DNA of 64,000 nt from Enterobacteriaceae bacterium (lineage in GTDB: Bacteria > Pseudomonadota > Gammaproteobacteria > Enterobacterales > Enterobacteriaceae): the NCBI GenBank assembly GCA_902363335.1, contig CABIZV010000008.1, positions 1 to 64,000 of the forward strand. The letters are read 5' to 3'. Below the pieces are notes generated by a model. That model worked only from the letters and a program-made list of their open reading frames with translations, did no database searches and was not told the DNA's origin. The position numbers and the translations under genes were made by a program. This document shows, piece by piece, positions 16,007 to 25,215 of this stretch; position 1 is the stretch's first letter; every line of letters starts with the position of its first letter.

Positions 16007-17004
16007 TAGAAATTCTCCCGTAAATTCATGCCGCGATACAACGACGCCACCTCATCGGCATAGCCGTTAAACAGCAAGGTTGGCTGGCGCTGAACGTCCA
16101 GAATACCGCCTGAGCCGATAAAACGTTCGGTTGCCTGTGACCAGCGGGGGTGATCGACGTGCGGGTTTACGTTGGCATAAAAACCATATTCATTCGGCGC
16201 GGCGAGGTTCCACGTCGAGTCCGGGCGTTCACGTGTGAGCGTAATGCTGACGATGGATTTAATGCCCTTAAAGCCATACTTCCACGGTACGGTCAGGCGA
16301 ATTGGCGCGCCATTTTGCGGCGGCAGCGCTTTGCCATAGACGCCCACGGTAAGTAACGTCAGCGGATTCATCGCCTCATCCAGACGCAATCCTTCTATAT
16401 AAGGATAGGCAAGCCCGCCGCCAATAAAGCGATCCTTCTGGCCGGGCATGTGCTCCGGTGAATACAGGGTTTTGAAGGCGACGTATTTGGCATTGCTGGT
16501 GGGTTCCACGGCGGCCAGCAGTTTATGCAGCGGGAAGCCAATCCACGGCACCACCATCGACCACGCCTCGACGCAGCGCATACGATAAATGCGTTCTTCC
16601 AGCGGGAAGCGTTTTGTCAGGTCGTCGTGATCGAGCGTCAAAGGTTTGGCGACTTCTCCCCCGATAGTTAACTTCCATGGATCCGTTGGCAAACTTCCGG
16701 CATTGGCCGCAGGGTCGGCTTTATCAAGACCAAATTCATAGAAGTTGTTGTAGCCCGTGACTTTATTTTCCGGCGTTAGGGCGAGCTTACTCTGCCATTG
16801 CGCGGGTTTATCAAAGGTCAGCGCGGGGCCAGAAGGCGCGGGCGGTCGCTCGTTACCCTTGAACCAATCGGTCAGGCTTGAGGCGTGAAGCGGGAGTGAG
16901 GCGGCGGCCGTGCCAATGCCTAACATCTTCAGGACCTGGCGGCGCTTTAGCATAAACACAGACTCGGCGGTGACGTCTGATTCGGTTAATTTTTTAGGGG
17001 TCAT
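16006..17004 (-). CDS. msrP: periplasmic methionine sulfoxide reductase, molybdenum subunit
   Basis: MsrP reduces methionine sulfoxide in periplasmic proteins. From ATG 17004 it has 332 residues with a twin-arginine signal (RRQVLKMLGIG) that implies folded export by Tat after cofactor loading. The molybdopterin-binding Cys lies in YRMRCVEAWSMVVPW. The start is chosen because GGAG stands 7 nt upstream and the N-terminus K-L-T-E-S-D-V-T-A-E-S-V fits the family. The upstream ATG at 17046 would add 14 residues. Confidence 0.95.
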   Translation of the reverse strand: MTPKKLTESDVTAESVFMLKRRQVLKMLGIGTAAASLPLHASSLTDWFKGNERPPAPSGPALTFDKPAQWQSKLALTPENKVTGYNNFYEFGLDKADPAANAGSLPTDPWKLTIGGEVAKPLTLDHDDLTKRFPLEERIYRMRCVEAWSMVVPWIGFPLHKLLAAVEPTSNAKYVAFKTLYSPEHMPGQKDRFIGGGLAYPYIEGLRLDEAMNPLTLLTVGVYGKALPPQNGAPIRLTVPWKYGFKGIKSIVSITLTRERPDSTWNLAAPNEYGFYANVNPHVDHPRWSQATERFIGSGGILDVQRQPTLLFNGYADEVASLYRGMNLRENF

Positions 17005-17081
17005 AGTGCTCTCCGTCAGGCTTTTTTTTAAGCATGACGGAGGCAAACTATTATTGCGAATATATCACGAAAAATTGCAGA

Positions 17082-18056
17082 TTAAGCGATTTTGACCAGC
17101 GTACGGCCCTGGATCTGATTGTTGATAATTTTGTCGGCAAAGGCTGGCGCCTGCTCGAGACTAATCTCTGTCGCGCTCTGGGCGAAGAACGATTCAGGCA
17201 GGTCGCTCACTAAACGCTGCCAGGCTTCGGCACGGCGCGCCGCAGGTGTCATGACCGAGTCAACGCCCTGTAGACGGACATTACGCAGGATAAATGGCAT
17301 GACGGTGGTTGGCAGGGCAAAGCCGCCAGCTAAACCGCAGGCAGCCACGCAGCCACCGTAGTTCATCTGCGCTAGCACCTTGGCTAACACTTTATCGCCC
17401 ACGGTATCTACGGCACCGGCCCAAATCTGTTTTTCCAGCGGCCGAGTTTCAGCAAACTCGGCGCGGTCAAGAATACGGTTTGCGCCAAGAGCACGCAGAT
17501 AATCATGCGTACTTTCACGGCCAGATACGGCGGCGACCTGATAACCTAGTTTGTGCAGCAATGCGATAGCGGTGCTGCCCACGCCACCGCTGGCGCCAGT
17601 GACCACAATTTCACCATCTTCAGGACGAACGCCGGCATCTTCCAGCGCCATAACGCACAGCATGGCGGTAAAACCAGCCGTACCGATAATCATCGCCTTA
17701 CGCCCATCTAAACCCGCCGGTAGCGGCACCAGCCAGTCACCGTTCACGCGTGCACGGCTGGACAGGCCGCCCCAATGGTTTTCGCCCACGCCCCAGCCGG
17801 TTAACAGCACCTGCTGGCCTGGCGTGTAACGCGCGTTGTCGCTGGCGTAAACTGTCCCGGCGAAATCGATCCCCGGAACCATTGGGAAATTGCGGATGAT
17901 TTTGCCCTTGCCGGTGATAGCCAGCGCATCTTTATAGTTCAGGCTAGACCACTGTACATCGACGGTGACATTACCCTGCGGAAGCAGGCTATCATCAACG
18001 GCCTGCACTGCGGCGATGGTTTTGCCATCCTGCTGTTCTAAAATGAGTGCCTGCAT
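17082..18056 (-). CDS. acuI: acrylyl-CoA reductase AcuI
   Basis: AcuI (YhdH) is an NADPH-dependent medium-chain dehydrogenase/reductase that reduces the toxic intermediate acryloyl-CoA to propionyl-CoA. Its 324 residues include the cofactor-binding GASGGVGSTAIALLHKLG (about 155-172) and the quinone-reductase-like VPGIDFAGTV. There are no structural zinc cysteines, as expected. A strong AAGGA site precedes the ATG. It is divergent from csrD, with a 216-bp gap. Confidence 0.93.
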   Translation of the reverse strand: MQALILEQQDGKTIAAVQAVDDSLLPQGNVTVDVQWSSLNYKDALAITGKGKIIRNFPMVPGIDFAGTVYASDNARYTPGQQVLLTGWGVGENHWGGLSSRARVNGDWLVPLPAGLDGRKAMIIGTAGFTAMLCVMALEDAGVRPEDGEIVVTGASGGVGSTAIALLHKLGYQVAAVSGRESTHDYLRALGANRILDRAEFAETRPLEKQIWAGAVDTVGDKVLAKVLAQMNYGGCVAACGLAGGFALPTTVMPFILRNVRLQGVDSVMTPAARRAEAWQRLVSDLPESFFAQSATEISLEQAPAFADKIINNQIQGRTLVKIA

Positions 18057-18272
18057 AATCCTTCCTTACATGAACTGATAGTGAAAAAATCTACCGGGAC
18101 TATACTCGTTTATCATCATTTGATGGCGATTTGGCGCAATAAATTGCCAGATCTGTCAGGTTTGGTAGTATGCCCCCCTGGTAAGATATGTTAGTGCTTA
18201 CTTCTTGTAAGACACGGACGCTGGCTCCCGATATTTGGTCGGGTACGATAAACCTACGGAGTTAACTCAGGG

Positions 18273-20213
18273 ATGCGATTAACGACGAAGTTCTCAGCTT
18301 TTTTCACGCTCTTAACCGGGCTCACCATATTTGTAACGTTAATCGGTTCCTCACTGAGTTTTTATAACGGCATACAATACAAGATAGCGAATCGCGTGCA
18401 GGCCGTTGCCACCGTGCTGGATAACCGCTTGATCAGCACCCCGTTCGATAAGCTGGATAACCAGCTCGATGAGATCATGGTGCCCCTCGATATCGTGCGT
18501 ATCGACTTTACAATTGACGGTAAGACGCTCTTTCACCATTCGCGCAGCAGCAGTTATCTGCCGATGGGCAGCCATTATCAGTTTCGCGAAATGGACGTCC
18601 CCTCGATTAAGCATCCTGGCATGATGATTCATTTGGTCTACCAGGATCCGATGGCAAACTACTTCCGCTCGCTAATGACCACCGCCCCGCTGACCGGGAC
18701 AATTGTCTTTATGGTGCTGGTGGTGTTTATCGCCGTGCGCTGGCTGCGTCGACAGCTGGCGGGAGAAGAGTTACTGGAACTGCGCGCGATTCGAATTTTA
18801 AACGGCGAGCGCGGCGCGAAGGCGAAAGGCAATATCCACGAATGGCCAACCCGCACCAGCAGTGCGCTGGATGTGCTGCTCTCTGAAGTCCAGTTTGCCG
18901 GCGAACAGCGAAGCCGCCTTGATACGCTTATTCGCGCTTATGCTGCACAGGATTCCAAAACGGGGCTTAGCAACCGTCTGTTCTTTGATAACCAGCTCGC
19001 CACGCTGCTAGACGATCAGGAAAATGTCGGTTCACATGGGATTGTGATGATGATCCGCCTGCCCGATTTCGACTTCCTGCGCGACAACTGGGGACGCGCG
19101 GCGGCGGAAGAACATGTCTTTACGCTCATTAATCTGCTCTCTACCTTTATTATGCGCTACCCGGGCGCGCTGCTGGCGCGCTATCGCCGTAGTGACTTCA
19201 CCGTTTTACTGCCACATCGCACCTTAAAAGAGGCGGATAGCATCGCCGGGCAGTTGCTGAAAGCCATTGATGGATTGCCGCTGACGAAAATCCTCGACCG
19301 TGATGACATGATGCACATCGGCATCTGCGCCTGGCGCGGCGGGCAGACGACCGAGCAGGTGATGGAACATGCCGAAGCGGCCGTGCGCAACGCGGTGCTT
19401 CAGGGCAGCAACAGCTGGGCAATCTACGACGATTCGCTGCCGGAAAAAGGTCGCGGTAATGTGCGCTGGCGTACCTTAATTGAGCAGATGCTAAGCCGTG
19501 GCGGCCCGCGGATCTATCAAAAACCGGCGGTAACGCTTGAAGGTAATGTGCATCACCGTGAGCTCATGTGCCGTATTTTTGATGGTAAAGAAGAGGTCAT
19601 TGCCGCGGAATATCTGCCGATGGTGCTGGAGTTTGGCCTGGGTGAAGAATATGACCGTCAGCAGATTAGCCGCTTGATTCCTTTCCTGGGATTCTGGCCG
19701 CAGGAAAATCTGGCGATTCAGGTAACGGTAGAGTCGTTAATCCGCCCTCGTTTTCAGCGCTGGCTACGTGATACTTTAATGCAGTGCGAAAAATCGCAAC
19801 GTCGACGGATTATTTTTGAACTTGCAGAGGTAGATGTCTGTCAACATATCACTCGGTTGCAGCCGGTCGTGCGTTTAATCCATGCATTAGGCGTTCGGGT
19901 TGCCGTAACTCAGGCTGGTCTGGCCTTAGTCAGTACCAGTTGGATTAAGCAGCTTGAGATTGAACTGATCAAGATCGATCCCGTGCTGGTGCGAAATATT
20001 GAAAAACGAAGTCAAAACCAACTGTTGGTACAAAGTCTGGTGGAAGCGTGTAAAGGAACGTCGATACAGGTTTTCGCGGCGGGTGTCCGCAGTCGGGGTG
20101 AGTGGCAGGTGCTGACCGAATGCGGAGTTTTCGGCGGTCAGGGTGATTTTTTTGCCGCCTCACAGCCGCTTGACTCAAATGTGAAAAAATATTCGCAAAG
20201 ATATTCGGTTTGA
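18273..20213 (+). CDS. csrD: CsrB/CsrC decay regulator CsrD
   Basis: CsrD is a membrane protein that makes the sRNAs CsrB and CsrC susceptible to RNase E, so it tunes the CsrA carbon-storage system. The 646 residues have two N-terminal membrane helices (about 8-30 and 135-155) around a periplasmic domain, a coiled/HAMP-like linker, then degenerate GGDEF and EAL domains. At the GGDEF site the sequence is YRRSDF and at the EAL site it is HRELM, so no cyclic-di-GMP synthesis or hydrolysis is expected. It lies upstream of mreB, as in E. coli. Confidence 0.95.
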   Translation: MRLTTKFSAFFTLLTGLTIFVTLIGSSLSFYNGIQYKIANRVQAVATVLDNRLISTPFDKLDNQLDEIMVPLDIVRIDFTIDGKTLFHHSRSSSYLPMGSHYQFREMDVPSIKHPGMMIHLVYQDPMANYFRSLMTTAPLTGTIVFMVLVVFIAVRWLRRQLAGEELLELRAIRILNGERGAKAKGNIHEWPTRTSSALDVLLSEVQFAGEQRSRLDTLIRAYAAQDSKTGLSNRLFFDNQLATLLDDQENVGSHGIVMMIRLPDFDFLRDNWGRAAAEEHVFTLINLLSTFIMRYPGALLARYRRSDFTVLLPHRTLKEADSIAGQLLKAIDGLPLTKILDRDDMMHIGICAWRGGQTTEQVMEHAEAAVRNAVLQGSNSWAIYDDSLPEKGRGNVRWRTLIEQMLSRGGPRIYQKPAVTLEGNVHHRELMCRIFDGKEEVIAAEYLPMVLEFGLGEEYDRQQISRLIPFLGFWPQENLAIQVTVESLIRPRFQRWLRDTLMQCEKSQRRRIIFELAEVDVCQHITRLQPVVRLIHALGVRVAVTQAGLALVSTSWIKQLEIELIKIDPVLVRNIEKRSQNQLLVQSLVEACKGTSIQVFAAGVRSRGEWQVLTECGVFGGQGDFFAASQPLDSNVKKYSQRYSV

Positions 20214-20316
20214 CCTGCTGTTTAACGTGTTTATCACGTAGAATGACGCGCGCGGTTTTTTCTGGGAGTGTGCATGTCTGCTCGCCGGTAAAACAACGCA
20301 TCACGCATGTGACGAC

Positions 20317-20395
20317 CTTTGACAGGTACAAATCCAGGAAGGAGCGGCAGTGAGTCTCCCTGCACTGAAGGAGTCAGGTTGGATTTGTAACAAAG
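20317..20395 (+). promoter_or_regulatory. structured leader element before mreB
   Basis: CTTTG (20317-20321) and ACAAATCCA (20328-20336) pair exactly with TGGATTTGT (20380-20388) and CAAAG (20391-20395), separated by small bulges. Inside, CAGTG (20348-20352) and CACTG (20363-20367) form a hairpin. The element ends about 120 nt before the mreB start, in the 304-bp csrD-mreB gap that must carry the mre promoters. It could be a leader structure or a csrD 3' end. Confidence 0.55.
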
Positions 20396-20517
20396 GTAAC
20401 GAACTGCACTAATTTTCACCGTTGCAGATGATTTTTGCGCCTTGTCGCTGCTACGTGTGGTTGGTAAAGTAAGCGGATTTTATTTTTCCGCCCCAGCTTT
20501 CAGGATTATCCCTTAGT

Positions 20518-21561
20518 ATGTTGAAAAAATTTCGTGGCATGTTTTCCAATGACCTGTCCATTGACCTGGGTACCGCGAATACCCTGATTTACGTAAAAGG
20601 ACAAGGCATCGTATTGAATGAGCCTTCCGTTGTCGCCATTCGTCAGGACCGTGCCGGTTCCCCGAAAAGCGTGGCTGCCGTTGGTCATGACGCAAAACAG
20701 ATGCTGGGTCGTACGCCGGGCAACATCGCGGCAATTCGTCCGATGAAAGACGGCGTTATCGCTGACTTCTTCGTCACTGAAAAAATGCTCCAGCACTTCA
20801 TTAAACAGGTTCACAGCAACAGCTTTATGCGCCCAAGCCCGCGCGTACTGGTGTGTGTGCCGGTTGGCGCAACTCAGGTTGAACGTCGTGCGATCCGTGA
20901 ATCCGCTCAGGGTGCCGGCGCGCGTGAAGTGTTCCTGATTGAAGAGCCAATGGCGGCGGCAATCGGTGCAGGTCTGCCAGTTTCTGAAGCCACCGGTTCT
21001 ATGGTTGTGGATATCGGTGGTGGTACTACCGAGGTTGCCGTTATCTCCCTGAACGGCGTGGTGTACTCCTCTTCCGTGCGTATCGGCGGCGACCGTTTCG
21101 ACGAAGCCATCATTAATTATGTGCGTCGTAACTACGGTTCCCTTATCGGTGAAGCGACCGCAGAACGTATCAAACACGAAATCGGCTCTGCTTACCCGGG
21201 CGATGAAGTGCGTGAAATCGAAGTGCGTGGCCGTAACCTGGCCGAAGGCGTTCCGCGTGGCTTTACGCTGAACTCCAACGAAATCCTCGAAGCGCTGCAA
21301 GAGCCGCTGACCGGTATTGTTAGCGCTGTTATGGTTGCACTGGAACAGTGTCCACCAGAGCTGGCTTCAGATATCTCCGAGCGCGGTATGGTGCTGACCG
21401 GCGGCGGTGCGCTGCTGCGTAACCTCGACCGTCTGCTGATGGAAGAAACCGGTATTCCAGTTGTTGTTGCTGAAGATCCGCTGACCTGCGTAGCGCGTGG
21501 CGGCGGCAAGGCGCTGGAAATGATCGACATGCACGGCGGCGACTTGTTTAGCGAAGAGTAG
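20518..21561 (+). CDS. mreB: rod-shape actin homologue MreB
   Basis: MreB polymerises into membrane-bound filaments that direct cell-wall elongation. Its 347 residues match E. coli exactly in length. Actin-superfamily nucleotide motifs are present: [15 protein letters not shown] (phosphate 1), [14 protein letters not shown] (phosphate 2) and [15 protein letters not shown] (adenosine). The N-terminal MLKKFRGMF is the amphipathic membrane anchor. A hairpin follows between mreB and mreC. Confidence 0.98.
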
Positions 21562-21576
21562 TCAGCATGAAGTTCA

Positions 21577-21597
21577 GGGTAGCCAATGGGCTACCCT
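21577..21597 (+). terminator. attenuating hairpin between mreB and mreC
   Basis: AGGGTAGCC and GGCTACCCT form a perfect 9-bp stem with a 3-nt loop, followed by TAATTT. It lies 16 nt after mreB and 32 nt before mreC. The weak T-run suggests partial termination, giving more MreB than MreC/MreD from one operon. Confidence 0.7.
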
Positions 21598-21629
21598 TAA
21601 TTTCACTGACACGAGAATACGCATAGCCT

Positions 21630-22634
21630 ATGAAGCCCATTTTTAGCCGTGGCCCGTCGCTACAGATTCGCCTTATCCTGGCGGTGCTGGTGGCGCTGGG
21701 TGTCATTATCGCCGACAGCCGTCTGGGTATGTTCAGTCAAATACGAACGTACATGGATACTGCCGTCAGTCCTTTCTACTTTGTCTCTAACGGTCCTCGT
21801 GAACTGCTGGATAGCGTTTCTCAAACGCTGGCTTCACGCGATCAGCTTGAACTTGAAAACCGCGCGTTACGCCAGGAACTGTTATTAAAAAACAGCGACC
21901 TGCTGATGCTGGGTCAATACAAACAGGAAAATGCCCGTCTACGTGAACTGTTAGGTTCACCGCTGCGCCAGGATGAACAAAAAATGGTGACGCAGGTGAT
22001 CTCAACGGTTAACGATCCTTATAGCGATCAGATGGTTATCGATAAGGGTAGCGTAAACGGTGTCTATGAAGGTCAGCCGGTTATCAGTGACAAAGGCGTT
22101 GTCGGCCAGGTTGTTGCTGTGGCGAAACTGACCAGTCGGGTGCTGCTGATTTGCGATGCCACCCATGCGTTACCGATTCAGGTTTTGCGTAACGATATCC
22201 GCGTCATTGCTGCTGGCAACGGCTGTACTGACGATCTGCAACTGGAACATCTGCCTGCCAACACCGACATCCGCGTCGGAGATGTGCTGGTGACTTCTGG
22301 CTTAGGCGGACGCTTCCCGGAAGGCTATCCGGTCGGCGTGGTTTCTTCCGTTAAGCTCGACACGCAGCGGGCGTACACGGTGATTCAGGCGCGTCCTACG
22401 GCGGGTCTGCAACGCCTGCGCTATCTGTTGTTATTGTGGGGAGCAGACCGTAACGGCTCTAACCCAATGACGCCGGAAGAGGTGCACCGCGTGGCCAACG
22501 AGCGCCTGATGCAAATGATGCCTCAGGTTCTGCCATCGCCTGAAACAATGGGGCCGCAACTTCCCGCCCCGGCGACGGGTATCACCACGCCGCCTGCGGT
22601 AACCACGCCACCACCTCCAGCAAGGGGGCAATAG
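21630..22634 (+). CDS. mreC: rod-shape scaffold MreC
   Basis: MreC links MreB filaments to the periplasmic elongasome enzymes. It has 334 residues: a cytoplasmic stub, one membrane helix (about 13-30), a coiled coil (about 65-105, with repeated LELENRALRQELLLKN) and beta-barrel domains. It ends in a Pro-rich tail (TTPPPPARGQ) shorter than that of E. coli MreC (367). The last G of the stop codon is the first base of the mreD start, so the two are translationally coupled. Confidence 0.96.
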   Translation: MKPIFSRGPSLQIRLILAVLVALGVIIADSRLGMFSQIRTYMDTAVSPFYFVSNGPRELLDSVSQTLASRDQLELENRALRQELLLKNSDLLMLGQYKQENARLRELLGSPLRQDEQKMVTQVISTVNDPYSDQMVIDKGSVNGVYEGQPVISDKGVVGQVVAVAKLTSRVLLICDATHALPIQVLRNDIRVIAAGNGCTDDLQLEHLPANTDIRVGDVLVTSGLGGRFPEGYPVGVVSSVKLDTQRAYTVIQARPTAGLQRLRYLLLLWGADRNGSNPMTPEEVHRVANERLMQMMPQVLPSPETMGPQLPAPATGITTPPAVTTPPPPARGQ

Positions 22635-23122
22635 TGGCAAGTTATCGTAGCCAGGGACGCTGGGTCATCTGGCTCTCGTTCCTCATTGCACTGCTGCTAC
22701 AAGTCATGCCCTGGCCGGACAACCTGACGGTTTTCCGGCCAAATTGGGTTCTGCTCATTCTGCTTTACTGGTCGCTTGCCCTGCCGCATCGGGTGAATGT
22801 CGGTACAGGCTTTGTGATGGGTGCCATACTGGACTTAATCAGCGGTTCAACGCTTGGTGTTCGTGCGCTATCGTTAAGCATTGTGGCCTATCTGGTGGCG
22901 CTCAAATATCAGCTGTTCCGTAACCTGGCGCTCTGGCAACAGGCGCTGGTCGTCATGCTGCTTTCTCTTGCCACGGATATTATTGTTTTCTGGTCAGAGT
23001 TTTTAGTGATCAACGTCTCTTTCCGACCGGAAGTGTTCTGGAGTAGTGTAGTTAACGGCGTGCTCTGGCCGTGGATCTTTCTTCTGATGCGTAAAGTTCG
23101 CCAGCAATTTGCCGTTCAATAA
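22634..23122 (+). CDS. mreD: rod-shape membrane protein MreD
   Basis: MreD is the polytopic membrane partner of MreC in the elongasome. The 162-residue protein has about five to six helices. Translation starts at GTG 22634, overlapping the mreC TAG stop by one base; the purine-rich AAGGGGGCA just upstream serves as ribosome site. The next gene starts 7 nt later. Confidence 0.95.
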   Translation: MASYRSQGRWVIWLSFLIALLLQVMPWPDNLTVFRPNWVLLILLYWSLALPHRVNVGTGFVMGAILDLISGSTLGVRALSLSIVAYLVALKYQLFRNLALWQQALVVMLLSLATDIIVFWSEFLVINVSFRPEVFWSSVVNGVLWPWIFLLMRKVRQQFAVQ

Positions 23123-23129
23123 GGTCGTT

Positions 23130-23723
23130 ATGGTATCTCTCTATCTTGCTTCTGGTTCCCCACGTCGCCAGGAACTTCTCACACAGCTTGGTATTTCGTT
23201 TGAGAAAGTCGTTCCCGGTATTGAAGAGCTGCGCCGTCCTGATGAGTCGGCGCAACATTATGTGGCGCGCCTGGCGCGAGAGAAAGCCCAGGCGGGCGTG
23301 GCGTTAACTCGCGACGATCTCCCTGTGCTGGGAGCCGATACCATTGTCATCCTTAACGGTGAAGTGCTGGAGAAACCGCGTGATGCTGCTCATGCAGCGG
23401 TCATGCTGCGAATGCTTTCAGGGAAAACCCACCAGGTGATGACCGCCGTCGCGCTGGCGGATAGCCAGCATACGCTCGACTGTCTGGTGGTGACCGAAGT
23501 CACTTTCCGGGAGCTGTCTGATGATGACATCGCAGACTATGTGGCGAGCGGCGAACCTTTAGATAAAGCAGGTGCATACGGTATTCAAGGGCTGGGTGGC
23601 TGTTTCGTCAGGAAGATAAATGGCAGCTATCACGCCGTAGTCGGCTTACCGCTGGTGGAAACGTATGAGTTGCTGAGTAACTTTAACTCGCTACGTGATA
23701 AAAGGGATAAACATGACGGCTGA
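23130..23723 (+). CDS. yhdE: Maf-family nucleotide pyrophosphatase YhdE
   Basis: This Maf-type house-cleaning enzyme hydrolyses dTTP, UTP and modified pyrimidine nucleotides. The 197 residues carry the signature ASGSPRRQELL, ADTIVILNGEVLEKP and GAYGIQG, all in the expected order. ATG 23130 (after AAGG) gives the exact E. coli length. An in-frame ATG at 23109 lies within mreD and is less likely. The 3' end overlaps the rng start by 11 nt. Confidence 0.95.
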   Translation: MVSLYLASGSPRRQELLTQLGISFEKVVPGIEELRRPDESAQHYVARLAREKAQAGVALTRDDLPVLGADTIVILNGEVLEKPRDAAHAAVMLRMLSGKTHQVMTAVALADSQHTLDCLVVTEVTFRELSDDDIADYVASGEPLDKAGAYGIQGLGGCFVRKINGSYHAVVGLPLVETYELLSNFNSLRDKRDKHDG

Positions 23724-25182
23724 ACTATTAGTGAACGTGACGCCATCGGAAACGCGAGTTGCGTATATCGATGGCGGCATTTTGCAGGAAATTCATATTG
23801 AACGAGAGGCGCGACGTGGAATAGTAGGCAATATCTACAAAGGTCGCGTCAGTCGGGTTTTACCGGGTATGCAGGCGGCCTTTGTAGATATTGGTCTCGA
23901 TAAGGCGGCATTCCTCCACGCTTCCGATATCATGCCACATACCGAATGTGTTGCCGGTGAAGAGCAAAAGCAGTTCACCGTTCGCGATATCTCCGAATTA
24001 GTTCGTCAGGGCCAGGATCTGATGGTGCAGGTGGTTAAAGATCCGCTGGGCACAAAAGGCGCGCGCCTGACGACCGACATCACCTTGCCATCCCGCTATT
24101 TGGTCTTTATGCCCGGCGCTTCGCACGTCGGTGTTTCCCAGCGCATTGAAAGCGAAGTTGAGCGTGACCGTCTGAAAAAGGTGGTGGCCGACTACTGCGA
24201 TGAGCAGGGTGGTTTTATTATTCGCACCGCCGCGGAAGGGGTGTGCGAAGAGGATTTAGCCTCGGATGCGGCCTACCTGAAACGCGTCTGGACGAAAGTG
24301 ATGGAGCGTAAAAAACGCCCGCAGACGCGCTATCAAATGTACGGTGAACTGGCGCTGGCGCAGCGTGTGCTGCGCGACTTTGCTGATGCGCAGCTGGATA
24401 AAATTCGCGTTGATTCCCGTTTAACCTACGAAGCGTTAATGGAATTCACGGCTGAATACATGCCTGAAATGACCAGTAAGCTTGAGCACTATAGCGGTCG
24501 CCAGCCTATTTTCGATCTCTTCGATGTTGAGAATGAAATCCAGCGTGCGCTGGAGCGTAAAGTTGAACTTAAGTCAGGCGGCTATCTGGTTATCGACCAG
24601 ACCGAAGCGATGACCACCGTGGACATCAATACCGGGGCTTTCGTCGGCCACCGTAATCTTGATGACACCATTTTCAACACCAACATTGAAGCCACCCAGG
24701 CGATCGCCCGTCAGCTGCGTTTGCGGAATCTCGGCGGCATTATCATCATCGACTTTATCGATATGAATAACGAAGATCACCGCCGCCGGGTGCTGCACTC
24801 TTTAGAGCAGGCGCTCAGCAAAGACCGGGTAAAAACCAGCGTCAATGGCTTCTCGCCGCTGGGTCTGGTGGAGATGACCCGTAAACGTACGCGTGAAAGC
24901 GTTGAACATGTGCTGTGTAATGAGTGTCCAACCTGTCACGGCCGGGGCACGGTAAAAACCGTTGAGACGGTGTGCTACGAAATCATGCGTGAAATCGTTC
25001 GTGTTCATCATGCCTATGATTCCGATCGCTTCCTGGTCTATGCTTCTCCTTCGGTAGCCGAAACGCTGAAGGGCGAAGAGTCCCATGCGCTTGCGGAAGT
25101 GGAAATTTTTGTCGGCAAGCAGGTTAAAGTCCAGATTGAACCGCTCTATAACCCGGAGCAGTTCGACGTGGTAATGATGTAA
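23713..25182 (+). CDS. rng: ribonuclease G
   Basis: RNase G is the RNase E paralogue that matures the 16S rRNA 5' end and cleaves some mRNAs. Its 489 residues equal the E. coli length. The S1 domain (about 35-130), the catalytic DIN-type metal site within TTVDINTGAFVG, IIIDFIDMNNEDH and the zinc-link CNECPTCHGRG (about 400-410) are visible. ATG 23713 follows AAAGGGATAAAC and overlaps yhdE by 11 nt. Confidence 0.97.
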   Translation: MTAELLVNVTPSETRVAYIDGGILQEIHIEREARRGIVGNIYKGRVSRVLPGMQAAFVDIGLDKAAFLHASDIMPHTECVAGEEQKQFTVRDISELVRQGQDLMVQVVKDPLGTKGARLTTDITLPSRYLVFMPGASHVGVSQRIESEVERDRLKKVVADYCDEQGGFIIRTAAEGVCEEDLASDAAYLKRVWTKVMERKKRPQTRYQMYGELALAQRVLRDFADAQLDKIRVDSRLTYEALMEFTAEYMPEMTSKLEHYSGRQPIFDLFDVENEIQRALERKVELKSGGYLVIDQTEAMTTVDINTGAFVGHRNLDDTIFNTNIEATQAIARQLRLRNLGGIIIIDFIDMNNEDHRRRVLHSLEQALSKDRVKTSVNGFSPLGLVEMTRKRTRESVEHVLCNECPTCHGRGTVKTVETVCYEIMREIVRVHHAYDSDRFLVYASPSVAETLKGEESHALAEVEIFVGKQVKVQIEPLYNPEQFDVVMM

Positions 25183-25215
25183 TTACGCAGCCTGCTGCAA
25201 CCCAAGGAGAGATGC

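Noticed and set aside
20506..21300. Open frame of 264 codons antisense to mreB
   Set aside because: mreB is a highly conserved gene on the plus strand; the reverse frame is rich in His, Thr and Phe and matches nothing known.
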